Source: Apoda limacodes (taxonomy: Eukaryota > Arthropoda > Insecta > Lepidoptera > Limacodidae). From it: 64,000 nucleotides of DNA. Both the position numbers and the translations under genes were made by a program. Location of the stretch: assembly GCA_946406115.1 (NCBI GenBank), contig OX291543.1, positions 36,358,815-36,422,814 on the forward strand, in the 5' to 3' direction. Below the pieces are notes generated by a model that ran no database searches, was not told where the DNA came from, and was given only the letters and a program-made list of their open reading frames with translations. Positions 42,640 through 52,959 of the stretch are shown in pieces; positions within the stretch are counted from its first letter, which is position 1, and the number at the start of each line of letters is the position of its first letter.

Positions 42640-43331
42640 CATAGTTTGTTTATTGCGTTCTCTCCACAAACTCCAGACCCTCCAAAACCGGTTTCTCAGA
42701 GCGGCCTCCGAAGACTCCTGGTACGTCCGCAAAAAAACTTACACAGGGACTTTGAGCTCCCCACGATTCCCCAATATTGCAAAGACCTGGTAGTCCGCTT
42801 TTTCGAGCGTACACAAAATCACCTGAATCGATTTATTGTGCAATCCACAACGTATCATCCCCCCGATCGACCTCGGCACGGTCGTAAAACTATCGTTAGG
42901 CGGCCTCGGCACGTACTAACGGCCCCAGTGGATGATCTCGCTGTCTGGATAGCGAGATTAGTCTCTACGACCTCCCCTAATAGGGCCTCCCCCCTAACAC
43001 GACGCCGACGTCCCCGGGTTCATCGGCGCCCGCCAGGATACACGAGGTATCAAAGAGTGCCAGGGCACTTCTCGCCCACACTCAATCTCGCAACCGCACC
43101 CACGTAACGGGAAACTCCCCTCCTGCCACTGACTCACCTTCGGGTTCGAGACTCACGCTGGTCGAAGGGACGCCCCCGAGAGCGACAACCCAAGCCGAGG
43201 CTCCCCCCGCGGGGACCCCTTAAGCGTTAGGCGCTATATGGGCTGAGGCTCCTTCAGAGTCTCGCCCCAAAAAGTCCTGTGAAGCAGTAATGGCTGCAAC
43301 AGCCAACTGCATTGGCAGTTCAAAAAAAAAA
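42640..43331 (+). pseudogene. Jockey-type LINE 3' end (C-terminal RT region)
   Basis: The frame 42553-43107 contains NLHRDFELPTIPQYCKDLVV, RFFERTQNHLNRFI and RRPRHVLTAPVDDL. This matches the conserved C-terminus of Jockey-clade ORF2 (LHRDLxxPTI, HxN, RRPRxVLxxPxD). Just upstream another frame reads LQNRFLRAASEDSWYVRK, which precedes it in the family, so a frameshift lies near 42735. A GC-rich 3' UTR follows and ends in a poly-A run (43321-43331). The element is 5'-truncated and is a different family from LINE-A. Confidence 0.8.
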
Positions 43332-43524
43332 GTGTGTGAACAAAATTAATGTGTGACTACTCACTTACCCAAAAAATAGTGGCACAATATATTACAAATG
43401 AATCCCATGCTGAGTTACCATACCGTTACAACTGATGGTAACCATATTATACCAAACCTGTATACAATATGTTGCAGCTATCGAGGTACGACCCAACGCA
43501 AAATAAAAGGTTTTTAGACAATTC
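43332..43524. other. No recognisable gene
   Basis: Unique-looking sequence between the Jockey tail and the R2-type segment. Confidence 0.4.
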
Positions 43525-43770
43525 ACAACGCGTGAAGGTATCAAGTTGAAAATAACATGAAATTTTAAAGTCTACGGTCACTTATAGTAGTATAAAAATC
43601 AAGCTTCTAAGAAAATGCAATAACAACTATGCCCAAAATACGGTCATTTTTGTCACATATTGTGACACAAATAAATCTAAACCTATGGGGTGCTTCCCGT
43701 TGATCTAAAATCATGAAATTTGGCAAGAAGCAAAATTTTACATCACAAATATAGGAAAAAAAACCAAAAA
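43525..43770 (+). repeat. Interspersed repeat R2, internal fragment
   Basis: AACGCGTGAAGGTATCAAG, GGGGTGCTTCCCGTTGATCT and ATCATGAAATTTGGCAAG match the 41008-41235 part of R2 at lower identity. The ends of R2 are missing. Confidence 0.7.
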
Positions 43771-44488
43771 CTGATAATCAAGGCATAGACATAATGTCGG
43801 AAAACCTTTTCCATAGCATGTGGCATCTTTCGATCATCTGCGTTCCGCATCCAGCTGTTGGCCAGGAAATCGTTTTACGTTTCACTAGCCGGTACTCAAT
43901 TGTTCTTTATCCCTTTCGTGTCGGTGTTCCTTTAAATACATGATGCCCAGTAGGCAGCAGTGTTGACAGAAAAGCTCTGGGCGTAGCGTCTCGCTCGTCG
44001 CACTCATAGGAGGAGCACCAGCTAGGTGCGCCATACACTGTGGCGCTGTGTTGCAGTCCATTGGTTTAAGCGGTCACGGAGTGGAGGGCACGAGCTTAAT
44101 CGACCATGGTTTGGACATTGGTATCACGAAGGTGACCATCTAATACAAATTTGCTGATCTTGTAAGCTCCGTCCGTTAAGTTTGTTCGTTTAAGTCCTTG
44201 TCTCTCAGAGACACTCCTAACGTAATCGTCGTGTCTTTTGGTTGTTCGTCTCCATGTGTCAGAAATGTATGTCATGACGGCTAGTGCGTACTGGAAGTAG
44301 TTCTATTACCTAAATTGTGTTACTGGTTTGGTTTTGGTCTTTACATGCACTCATCTTAAACGTTTATATATTAGCCCTATCTGAAATAGGCGTAACATGG
44401 TCTACTTTGAGGACGCTTTCAAAATTTTCCGGTACCGATGCAACTGCTGGCTAAACATGATTTTTGTTTTCTAAATACATTAAATATC
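43771..44488. other. No recognisable gene
   Basis: GC-richer than its surroundings at 43970-44110. The minus strand shows a few longer frames with frequent stops and no motif I know. Possibly an old coding relic. Confidence 0.35.
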
Positions 44489-44494
44489 ATGATA

Positions 44495-46872
44495 CGGGTA
44501 CTCCGTCTCAGTGGATGCGCCTCTTGGCTCCTCGGACCACTGTCTCGTTCGGACTCAAGTGTCATGCACACAACCTGATCCTTCTCGGCCAACTAACTGG
44601 CGTCGTGTGTGGCACTATAAGTCGGCAGACTGGGATGGATTGCGTGAATTTTACGTATCGTACCCGTGGAGGCAGATCTGCTTTAACTCAGAAGATCCTG
44701 ACGTCTGCGCAGCCGCAGTCACTGAGACAATCCTTGCTGGTATGGAATGCTATATTCCTAACCCGCGAGTAGCTGCCGGCGTCAAAAAACGACCGTGGTT
44801 TAATAGGTCTTGCAGAAAAGCTAAAATTCTTAAGCAAAATGCATATGAGGCTTGGACCACGGCTCGTTATAATAAGGATCCGAATATTTCTGAGTTAAAA
44901 CGCAAATTAAATGCTGCCTCGAGGTTCAGTAAGAAAGCAACTGCCAGAGCAAAATTCCAATTCATCGGCAAAATAGGTGGGCGACTTGCGAGCTATCCTT
45001 CTGGGAGTCGTGCTTTCTGATCGCTTGCCAAAGCTGCCGAAGGGAACTTCTGCCAGTCGTCGTTACCACCACTGCGAAAGACCGATGGTGACTTGGCCCA
45101 TAGTGCTAAAGAGAAAGCCGATCTACTGGGCAGTCTCTTTGCCTCGAACTCGAATATGAACGATGAAGGCGCTGTACCACCTACTATACCGTGGTGCGGT
45201 AAGTCCATGCCGGAAATCTCCATAACGCAGCGGGAGGTCAGGCGGGCGTTGCTTTCTCTAGACGTTCATAAGTCGAGTGGGCCAGACGGTATACCAGCAG
45301 TGGTGCTTAAGCAGTGTGCTCCTGAGTTATGTCCTGTACTCACGCGCCTCTTCGCGCTTTCCTACCACACTAGGCAATTTCCGTCTACATGGAAGACTGC
45401 GAATGTGCACCCGGTGCCCAAAAAGGGCGATAGATCAGATCCATCGAATTACAGGCCTATCGCTATTACCTCTCTCCTCTCTAAGGTGATGGAGCGTGTG
45501 ATCAACACACAGCTTCTAAGATACCTAGAAGTACACGATCTGGTCAGTGACCGTCAATATGGCTTTCGCCACGGTCGCTCGACTGGTGACCTTCTAGTGT
45601 ATCTCACACACCGATGGGCACTAGCCATTGAGAGTCAGGGGGAGGCATTGGCATGTAGCCTGGACATAGCGAAGGCGTTCGATCGGGTCTGGCACCGCGG
45701 TCTTCTATCGAAGTTGCCATCTTACGGAGTGCCCGAGGGTTTGTGCAAATGGGTGGCTAGCTTTTTGTCCGGCAGACGCATACGAACTGTAGTTGACGGT
45801 AGTTGCTCTGATAGCATGGACATTAATGCTGGTGTCCCGCAAGGCTCTGTGCTGTCTCCTACGCTGTTTCTACTGCATATCAATGACATGTTGGACATCA
45901 ACAACATACATTGCTATGCAGATGACAGTATTGGAGACACTTTTTACACGGGTCGTGCAAACATCCCTCGTTCCGTTGTGGAGGAAAACCGCGGAGAACT
46001 TGTGTCTCAAATCGAGACCACACTGTCCCAGGTCTCTGACTGGGGACGGGTAAACTTGGTCCGATTCAACCCTACAAAGACACAAGTGTGCGCGTTCACC
46101 GCTAAGAAAACTCCATTCACTGTGGTCCCACAATTCCAGAACACTCCCCTCTCCATCTCCAAGAGCATTGGGATCCTTGGTGTCGACATCTCCAGCGATG
46201 TTCAGTTCCGAGATCATTTACAAGATAAGGTAAAGCTGGCGTCCAAAAAACTTGGTGTACTCAACAGAGCGAAGCAGTACTTCACGTCGGGGCAAAGGTT
46301 GTCACTTTACAAGTCGCAAGTTCGGCCCCATATGGAGTACTGCTGCCATCTCTGGGCAGGTGCACCCGGATACCAGCTTGACCCTTTTGACTCGGTTCAA
46401 CGACGGGCTGTGAGAATTGTCGACGATCCCAAACTCACTTGCGGTATCGAGCCCTTAAGTCTGAGGAGAGACTTTGCCTCACTGTGTGTGTTCTACCGCT
46501 TGTACAATGGGTTGTGTTCTGAGGAATTGTTCGAAATGATGCCCACGGCTACTTTCTACCATCGCACCGCTCGCCATCGGCAGGGAATTCATTCTCACAC
46601 TTTAGAACCTAAATGGTCGCGTACAGTGCGGTTTCAGAGAAACTTCCTCCCGCGAACGCTTAAGTTGTGGAATGAGCTCCCTGCCAAGGTTTTCTGCAAG
46701 GACTACAGTATGGAGTTCTTCAAGAAAGAAGTTATTGGATTTCTGAAGGGTCGGCAACGCGCAAGTGATACCCCTGGTGTTGCAAGCGTCCATAGGCTAC
46801 GGTGACCGCTTACCATCAGGCGGGCCGTAAGCTTGTTTGCCACCTTAGTGGTATAAAAAAAAAAAAAAAAAA
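44495..46872 (+). mobile_element. LINE-A: best-preserved copy, 5'-truncated, poly-A tailed
   Basis: It carries the end of the endonuclease, linker, RT and C-terminal domain, then a short 3' UTR ending TACCACC-type sequence and poly-A. The putative target duplication is ATGATA at 44489-44494 and 46873-46878. Only the 5' part is missing. At least nine other pieces of this family lie in the window. Confidence 0.93.
44511..46805 (+). pseudogene. LINE-A ORF2 (end of endonuclease, reverse transcriptase), one in-frame stop
   Basis: A single frame runs from 44511 to 46805 with one interruption, a TGA at 45018-45020. The 54607-54843 copy has Trp there (SRALWSLAKAAEG), so TGG to TGA is likely. The N-terminal part (DAPLGSSDHCLV) is the last piece of the APE endonuclease. 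RT motifs: SSGPDGIPAVVLKQC, ANVHPVPKKGDRSDPSNYRP, DRQYGFRHGRSTGDLLVYL, LDIAKAFDRVWHRGLL, NAGVPQGSVLSPTLFLLHIN and catalytic YADD at 45915-45926. The C-terminus has RPHMEYCCHLWAGAPGYQL, typical of Jockey-superfamily RTs. Residue-level conservation is very high, which suggests recent activity of the family. Confidence 0.93.
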
Positions 46873-47234
46873 ATGATAAATCCATATTATTTGTCGTATG
46901 GTTTATAATGTTTGCTAATTGACTCCTCATTTTCTTCTCCGTGTGTAGAAATTGAGTTTTACTTCTCCTTGTGTAGTTTATTTGAGTTTCAGATCTGCTC
47001 GTCAGAAAACCCTCCTTGGACAGCTGCGTGATACGACATGTGCGTGACATCAGTGACGCTTTTACAGCAAGTGTTAAATAGATACATCTTACAGCAACCA
47101 ATAAATAGTTTTTTTTTAATCCAAATGGATTTGCGGACACAGTCCTTTCTGGTCGGTAATCAGTCTTTCATAATTTCACGGTTCGGGGTTTTTGCAACTT
47201 TGTCCCCCATTGTTCAAACTACAACTCAGTATTA
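46873..47234. other. No recognisable gene
   Basis: Flank of the LINE-A insertion. Short frames only. Confidence 0.4.
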
Positions 47235-47600
47235 TTTTTATCTATACATATATTTAAAAAGGTAAACTGACTTTCTGACTGAATACCTATTATCAACGCA
47301 TAGCTCAGACTACTGGGTCTAGAGGCTTGAAATTTTGCTGTGGGGTTTTTGTTATAACGTAGGCGTGTTAAGAAATGATTTTGCAAAATTCATCCTCTGA
47401 GGGGTAATATGGTGGTTGAAACTTTGTACAGAATTCCGTCATTTTTAAAGCTACATGCATAAAAATGGGTATTTGTACCTAACTTTGAAAATTAAGATTA
47501 TTTGTTTCACCGTTTTCAAAAGATCATACCCTGGAAGGCAAAATAGGGATTAAATTTGGTATGAGAATTCCGCCTTTTTTTGTTGGCATAGCCAAAACAG
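47235..47600 (+). repeat. Probable lepidopteran non-autonomous repeat
   Basis: GACTTTCTGACTGAATACCT, then ATCAACGCATAGCTCAGACT and TGAAATTTTGCTGTGGGG, is a layout I associate with a common lepidopteran repeat. The termini are not clear. Confidence 0.45.
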
Positions 47601-47669
47601 ACAAATCTTTCTTTTTTTTCAAAAGTTCATACAAAATAAGCTAGGTATTATTTTTCATGCCCAAAGGAT

Positions 47670-48085
47670 AATTAGCGGAACCCTATTACTAAGACTCCGC
47701 TGTCCGTCCGTCCGTCTATCACCAGGCTGTATCTAATGAACCGTGATAGTAAGACAGTTGAAATTTTCACAAAAGATGTATTTCTGTTGCCGCTATAACA
47801 AAAAATTCTAAAAAACAGAATAACAAAAATATTTAAGGGGGCTTCCATACAACAAACGTGATTTTTTTTGCTCGATTTTGTTTGATATTGATAACGGCAA
47901 CAGGTAGACGCTTAAAATATTGACAGGATAATTAGTTATATAGCCACTTTAAAAATAAATAATAATATTAAACTAAAATAAATATTTAAGGGGGCTGCCA
48001 TACAACAAACGTGATTTTTTTTATAGATAGTGGTATGGAACCCTTCGTGCGCGAGTCTGACTCGCACTTGGCCGATATTTTTCTT
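47670..48085 (-). repeat. Interspersed repeat R1, copy with duplicated core
   Basis: Reverse complement of the 18080-18617 family: GGAACCCTATTACTAAGACT at one end and CGAGTCTGACTCGCACTTGG at the other. The core appears twice, 153 bases apart (AAACGTG at 47854 and 48007). Confidence 0.8.
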
Positions 48086-48611
48086 AAATAAGGTTATTAA
48101 AGAAATATAATTATAGTGTAAGGTTTTTCCATTTATCTATGTAACACTACTGATCGTATAGTAAACTGTGGATAGCGGTGTTTATAGTTTATAGCAATTA
48201 TGATTTGTATGGCTATGATATCGAGAAGTCTAAGTTAAATTGTATGGTATCGTTTTCGTCACAAATAAAGAATAATAAAATAATCTTCCTTTCTGGCATA
48301 AGTTTTGTTGTAATATAATATAATACAATATAATAATATAATATACTTACAAACACTGTTTTTGTTTCAGGTAAGACGGTTTTTTTGTGCTGAAAGAATT
48401 TTGAAATGTTATAACGGTAAGTGCTTCACTCGTACCTTCATCGTAAAATTAAATAGAATATCTGTTTCTGATTATTTATTTATTTATTCTTTTTGCAGAA
48501 ACAAAAGTGTGTGGTGGCAAGCTTAATACCATATGGTATTCTCTACCAGCTAAGATAGACAATGTTAATGGCGTTGCAATAAAACTAGGTTAAACAAACT
48601 AGAATATAAGT
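48086..48611. other. No recognisable gene
   Basis: AT-rich. Includes TATAA-type low-complexity sequence at 48310-48350. Confidence 0.4.
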
Positions 48612-48816
48612 AAAAAAACCGGCCAACTGCGAGTCGGACTCGCGCATAAACGGTTCCGTACTTTTATTTATAAAAACGGCAAAAAAATCACGTTGTTGCT
48701 ATAGCGGCAAAGAAATACATCATCTGTAAGAACTGTCTAACTAAAACGGTTCCTGAGATACAGCCTGGTGACGTGGTCCCGTTTTGTACCCTTTGGGTAC
48801 AGAACCTTAAAAAAGA
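48612..48816 (+). repeat. Interspersed repeat R1, single-core copy
   Basis: AAAAAACCGGCCAACTGCGA through GGGTACAGAACCTTAAAAAA. Its core is shortened to one partial unit. Confidence 0.8.
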
Positions 48817-48895
48817 AGTGAAAATTGAACCTACGCTAATACTGATACTATGATGGTTGTAGGGATATGAGATAAATGTACTATATTAAATACAT

Positions 48896-49022
48896 TCAGT
48901 GAATATTTTAAGCGTCTACCTGTTGCCGTTATCAATATCGAGCAAAATCTATGTCTATGTCTATGTCTAAGTCTTAGTAATAGGGTTCCGCTAATTACCC
49001 TCTGGGTACGGAACCCTAAAAA
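48896..49022 (+). repeat. Interspersed repeat R1, partial copy
   Basis: TTTTAAGCGTCTACCTGTTG, then a short (TATGTC)n run, then GGGTACGGAACCCTAAAAAA. Confidence 0.75.
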
Positions 49023-49041
49023 AGAAACAACGTTCGCCGGG

Positions 49042-49545
49042 TCATCTAGAGATTATATGTATTGTAACATATATATACATATAATAACTATTCCGACTGT
49101 TTTTATGTAGTTGAGGTGGTACAAATGCATTTACTCGACGAGAGGAGCGTACGGATAACCTAGCTTTAGTGATAAAATTAACTTTTGATAATAGTGTTGG
49201 AGAATCAATTTTAAAATTTAAAAGTCTGTAGAGAAACATTGTGTCAAATTATGTTCGGCGATTACTGATTAAATTAACACGTGTAAGAGACAGTCCATAG
49301 GGTTCATTAATAATATTGCTACGATAGTTAAACATCTTTTAAACTTTTTTTAGACTCTTTCAATACGGTTGATATACACTTGGTAATTTGGATACTACAA
49401 AAGTCTAAAATAGATGTAACAAAACTGTAATACAGAATTTAAAGAGTAGTAGTTTTACTAAATGGTTTGGTATTTCTAATAATAAAACCTAGCGTCCGAA
49501 AAGCTTTTTGAATGGCATTATCTTTGTGAAACTAAAAGAGATATT
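49042..49545 (-). pseudogene. Degenerate non-LTR reverse transcriptase C-terminal fragment
   Basis: The minus-strand frame 49042-49239 reads LLNFKIDSPTLLSKVNF, then ARLSVRSSRRVNAFVPPQLH. This is the C-terminal pattern (DSPxLLSxINFxVPxRxxR) of Jockey-superfamily RTs. Upstream, in other frames, pieces such as KKLFGR and VLLLEIPNHLVKLLLFKFC fit the preceding GFIIRNTxxFxxxxxL region. Nothing catalytic is present. This is an old relic unrelated at close range to LINE-A. Confidence 0.6.
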
Positions 49546-51027
49546 ATAAGGTGTATGGTAAAGATAAGCGTTGCCTCGCCATTCCCTTTGTGTGACATTG
49601 ACCTTGGCGTCTGGCTAGCGCACGACGGCCGCTGCTGCCGGACTAATTAGTTCTGGAATAGTCAGGGATAACTTCACACGTGTCCGCATACTCCTATATT
49701 CCCGTCGATTGGAAAACCAAGTTGTGGTATCGACGCGTGTTTGATAGATACGTATAGTTTAGTGACCGCGTTTGATATAGTGAAGTTATTGAACATTTAA
49801 ACGGGAAAAGTGGCATTGTGGTCTATATATAGTGAAACAACTGCTCGTGTTTTCGGCTCGCGTTTTATTTCGCGACAAATTTACCTACGGATTAGTGTTC
49901 ACGTATCGATCGACAAACTTTCAAAAAGGGACGGTGCTCCTGGTGCACTGGTGGTGGATACAACATTTTTATTATAATTTCTCTTATCCCCCTTTGTAAC
50001 CGACCATAGAACAGACTAACAGTCACCCCTTCCGTCGAGCCTGCAGTCACATAAGGTGGGTCATAAATATACAAGCCGAACTTAAATTCCTACAATAAGT
50101 GTGAAGGGAGGGGGAAGGGTCGTGAAGGAGTGGAGGTTGCAAGTTAATAAAGGAGAAGCGGAGGCGCCTCATGTTGGCGGAGGAAGGAGATCCGACTAAT
50201 CACTACTATCCCCTTTTCTTTTTCCAGTGCATATATGGCGAATACAACTATATATAATTTTCAAAAATACAGAAATATAAGGCGCTTTCTTACATTATTT
50301 TTTTTAAAAAAAAACCTATGTGATACTACACACTACTATTTGTAATTTTTATACCAGTACTTTAATGCAGTTTTTGCTTACACCCTTTTTCAATAGTGCC
50401 CCAGAAATATAGTAATTTAAACGCTTGGGTATGTTTATAAAGCAATACAAAACGTCGAGCAAAAATAAATTCGATCGCATCGGTAACCCCCTAGGACATC
50501 ACTAATTGATTAGTACTCAACCTGTCAAAAGTCAAACAAATGGTTGGAATTGGGTAGTACCTCCTAAATATACGAATGCGAAAAAGATAACATTGTGATG
50601 GGTAGGTACCGTCCTGGACTTAGAGAGGCGATACCCGGGGAAAACCTGTTCTACGACGGTGGTCGATCACGTGGAATACACTTTTATTTTAAATCTTTAA
50701 AATACGCACCTTTCACTATTTTAATATTATTTGAATATGGCTATCGTTTTATCGTCAGTTCTTTCCAACTTGTCTTACAATGTTTTCGATATTCGACCTC
50801 TTTATTAGATAAGCTTCCAGTTTTAAGGTCTTGTATCGAATAGGGATCGACAATCGCGGCATGAAAACGGACGGCGCGGCCGCGGCGTGACCACAGACGG
50901 CGGTTAGATACGTATTTAACATCAAATTCAAACACACATTTTAGAATCTTTTACCAAAAGTAAAAATATAGTACAAAAACTATAACGCTACAACCTTTGA
51001 TGGAATCCCAATAGAAATTCACGGAAA
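49546..51027. other. No recognisable gene
   Basis: Mixed composition. 49560-49960 is GC-richer and 50095-50215 is purine-rich (GTGAAGGGAGGGGGAAGGGT). Short frames have no known domain. A host 5' UTR or an element leader cannot be excluded. Confidence 0.35.
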
Positions 51028-51335
51028 GGTCATTTTATGGCCCTCACCACATCCCACACGAGTACCTATCCCAAAAGTCATTTTATACCCCTCACCATAT
51101 CCCACACAAGTACCTATCCCAAAAGTCATTTTATACCCATTACCATATCCCACACCAGTGATTACCTATTTTAACCTATCCCAAAAGTTATTTCATACCC
51201 CTCACCATATTCCACACCAGTACCTATCGTGACAACCCAAAAGTCATTTTATATCCCTCACCATATCCCACACAAGTACCTATCCCAAAAGTCATTTTAT
51301 ACCCCTCACCATATCCCACAGCACTGGACCTATGC
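51028..51335. repeat. 48-bp tandem repeat
   Basis: About six units with AAAGTCATTTTATACCCCTC, then ACCATATCCCACACAAGTAC and CTATCC. Spacing is 48-49 bases, with two units lengthened to about 57-62 by small insertions. Confidence 0.93.
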
Positions 51336-51765
51336 CAAAATATCATTGAAATAGAAATGTAATTAAAAATCAAAACAAATATTTATATTTTTATGGTGAT
51401 TGCAGACGGAGATATCAAACAGAAATGTTGGAAGAAAACTGTAAAAGTCTTCGTAACTGTCACATCAAACTTTGTTGTTAGATGGAAAATGTTTCCCAAA
51501 TTCAAAACGAGTTCACAATGCCTTGTGTCGGGTCTCTTTTGATTTATGTAAATCTGTGTCGTCCCCATGTCGTCCCTCGTTCCTCGTCCCTTGATCGTTC
51601 GTCAACTTTACAACTAGACAAGTTTTATTTGTTTTCAATTTCATTTACAATCAACTTTATGGCGATTCAAGTAAAGCTCAAATTTAATTGTATTATTGAT
51701 ATTATGCAAACTGTCAATTATAAACCATTCGTATGTGTTTGGAAGCTGTCCTTTCTTATTTTTTT
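51336..51765. other. No recognisable gene
   Basis: Short open frame 51482-51799 (plus) has no family features. AT-rich. Confidence 0.4.
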
Positions 51766-51900
51766 TAAGTTTTTAGGGTTCCATAACCAAATAGCGTAAA
51801 GTGGTTACGTCATCCGTCCGTCCGTCCGTCCGTATATCAGCCTCAACTCCGGAACCGCCATATAGTTCCTTAAAATGAGAAAAAAATTAGGCCTAACTCT
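51766..51900 (+). repeat. Interspersed repeat fragment, R2-like 5' end
   Basis: TTTTTAGGGTTCCATAACCA with a CCGTCCGTCCGTCCGT block and CTCCGGAACCGCC. Confidence 0.65.
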
Positions 51901-52559
51901 CCATACTTAGCTACATTCAACTGAGTGATGATATTTTTCGTACACCCCATTGCGTGGGGCCCACGTCGTTGGATAGGTTTCTAAAGGTACATTTAAAAGA
52001 CGTAGCAGAAGAATAAGATAGGATTGGTAGTATATACGGGTTTGGCGATTCCTCACGAACGGTGACCCCATCTGACCCCTGCCCGTTTCCCATCACGCTG
52101 AAGTCAGCCGTTTTTCGGTAACCTGGATGCACTAACTAATTGCAACTCACATGCCTCTCTGCGAGTATGTTTGCGATTATGTGGGTAAGTGGGGTTTACT
52201 CCTGTAATACGGATATGGTCTCCGTTGCTTGCTCCTCTTTCGCGAAACTAGACGAAGCACTAAAAAAACTGCATCGAAGGGCATGACTTTAGTCCTAGAG
52301 GCAGGTCAAGCACAGATGGAACTAGGCAACCAAACGTTGAGGGAACCGAAGAAGAGCTGCGAATGCCGTTCATTGTTATGGTTTCGCCGTAAGTATCATA
52401 TCTGGCTTTTATTGACTAGTAGTAGTAGTATTAGTTTCTTACTTAAATCTTAAGATTGCTTGATTTCAAAGGCAAGACGTACGGGTCTGCGGACGAAGGA
52501 TAAGTGTATCCTGCCAACAGAGTTATAAGATCACAATATACCTGCCTTGTAGTTATTTT
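51901..52559. other. No recognisable gene
   Basis: Short frames on both strands (51917-52132 minus, 52229-52453 plus) without recognisable domains. Confidence 0.4.
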
Positions 52560-52692
52560 TAAACGTTACACAAATAAGCTCTCACAAACGTTACACAAAT
52601 AAGCTCTCACAAATGTTACACAAATAAGCTCTCACAAACGTTACACAAATAAGTTCTCACAAGCGTTACACAAATAAGCTATCACAAACGTG
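52560..52692. repeat. 25-bp tandem repeat
   Basis: Five copies plus a partial one of AAACGTTACACAAATAAGCT followed by CTCAC. Confidence 0.95.
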
Positions 52693-52931
52693 GGTGACTT
52701 TAGTATTAGCTGGTTTTGCTAAATAGAGCAAGGGGGGGTAAAAAGGTTTAAGTTTTTATGTTGTGTACTTTTCAGAATATAGAAATCTACTTATATTACC
52801 TTTTAAGTTAGTCTTACAACACATAAAATTAATTACTATATACCACGTGCTTGTGCTTGAGGTAGCTTTAGACATATAAAAAATAAGAAAGTAAAAAAAA
52901 TCATACACAATATTTTTTTATACTAAAAAGG
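52693..52931. other. No recognisable gene
   Basis: AT-rich. A purine-rich AGAGCAAGGGGGGGTAAAAA at 52725 is the only notable stretch. Confidence 0.4.
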
Positions 52932-52959
52932 AATATTTTTTTTTTTTTTTTTTTTATAC

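Noticed and set aside
46703..47140. 145-codon minus-strand frame reading through poly-A
   Set aside because: Antisense of the LINE-A 3' end plus flank. No independent support.
50860..50895. GC-rich GGCGCGGCCGCGGCG as a CpG-island promoter
   Set aside because: Only about 35 bases, no gene downstream, and no TATA or initiator context that I can support.
52560..52692. 25-bp repeats as a CRISPR-like array
   Set aside because: Simple head-to-tail tandem repeat, no spacers, eukaryotic context.
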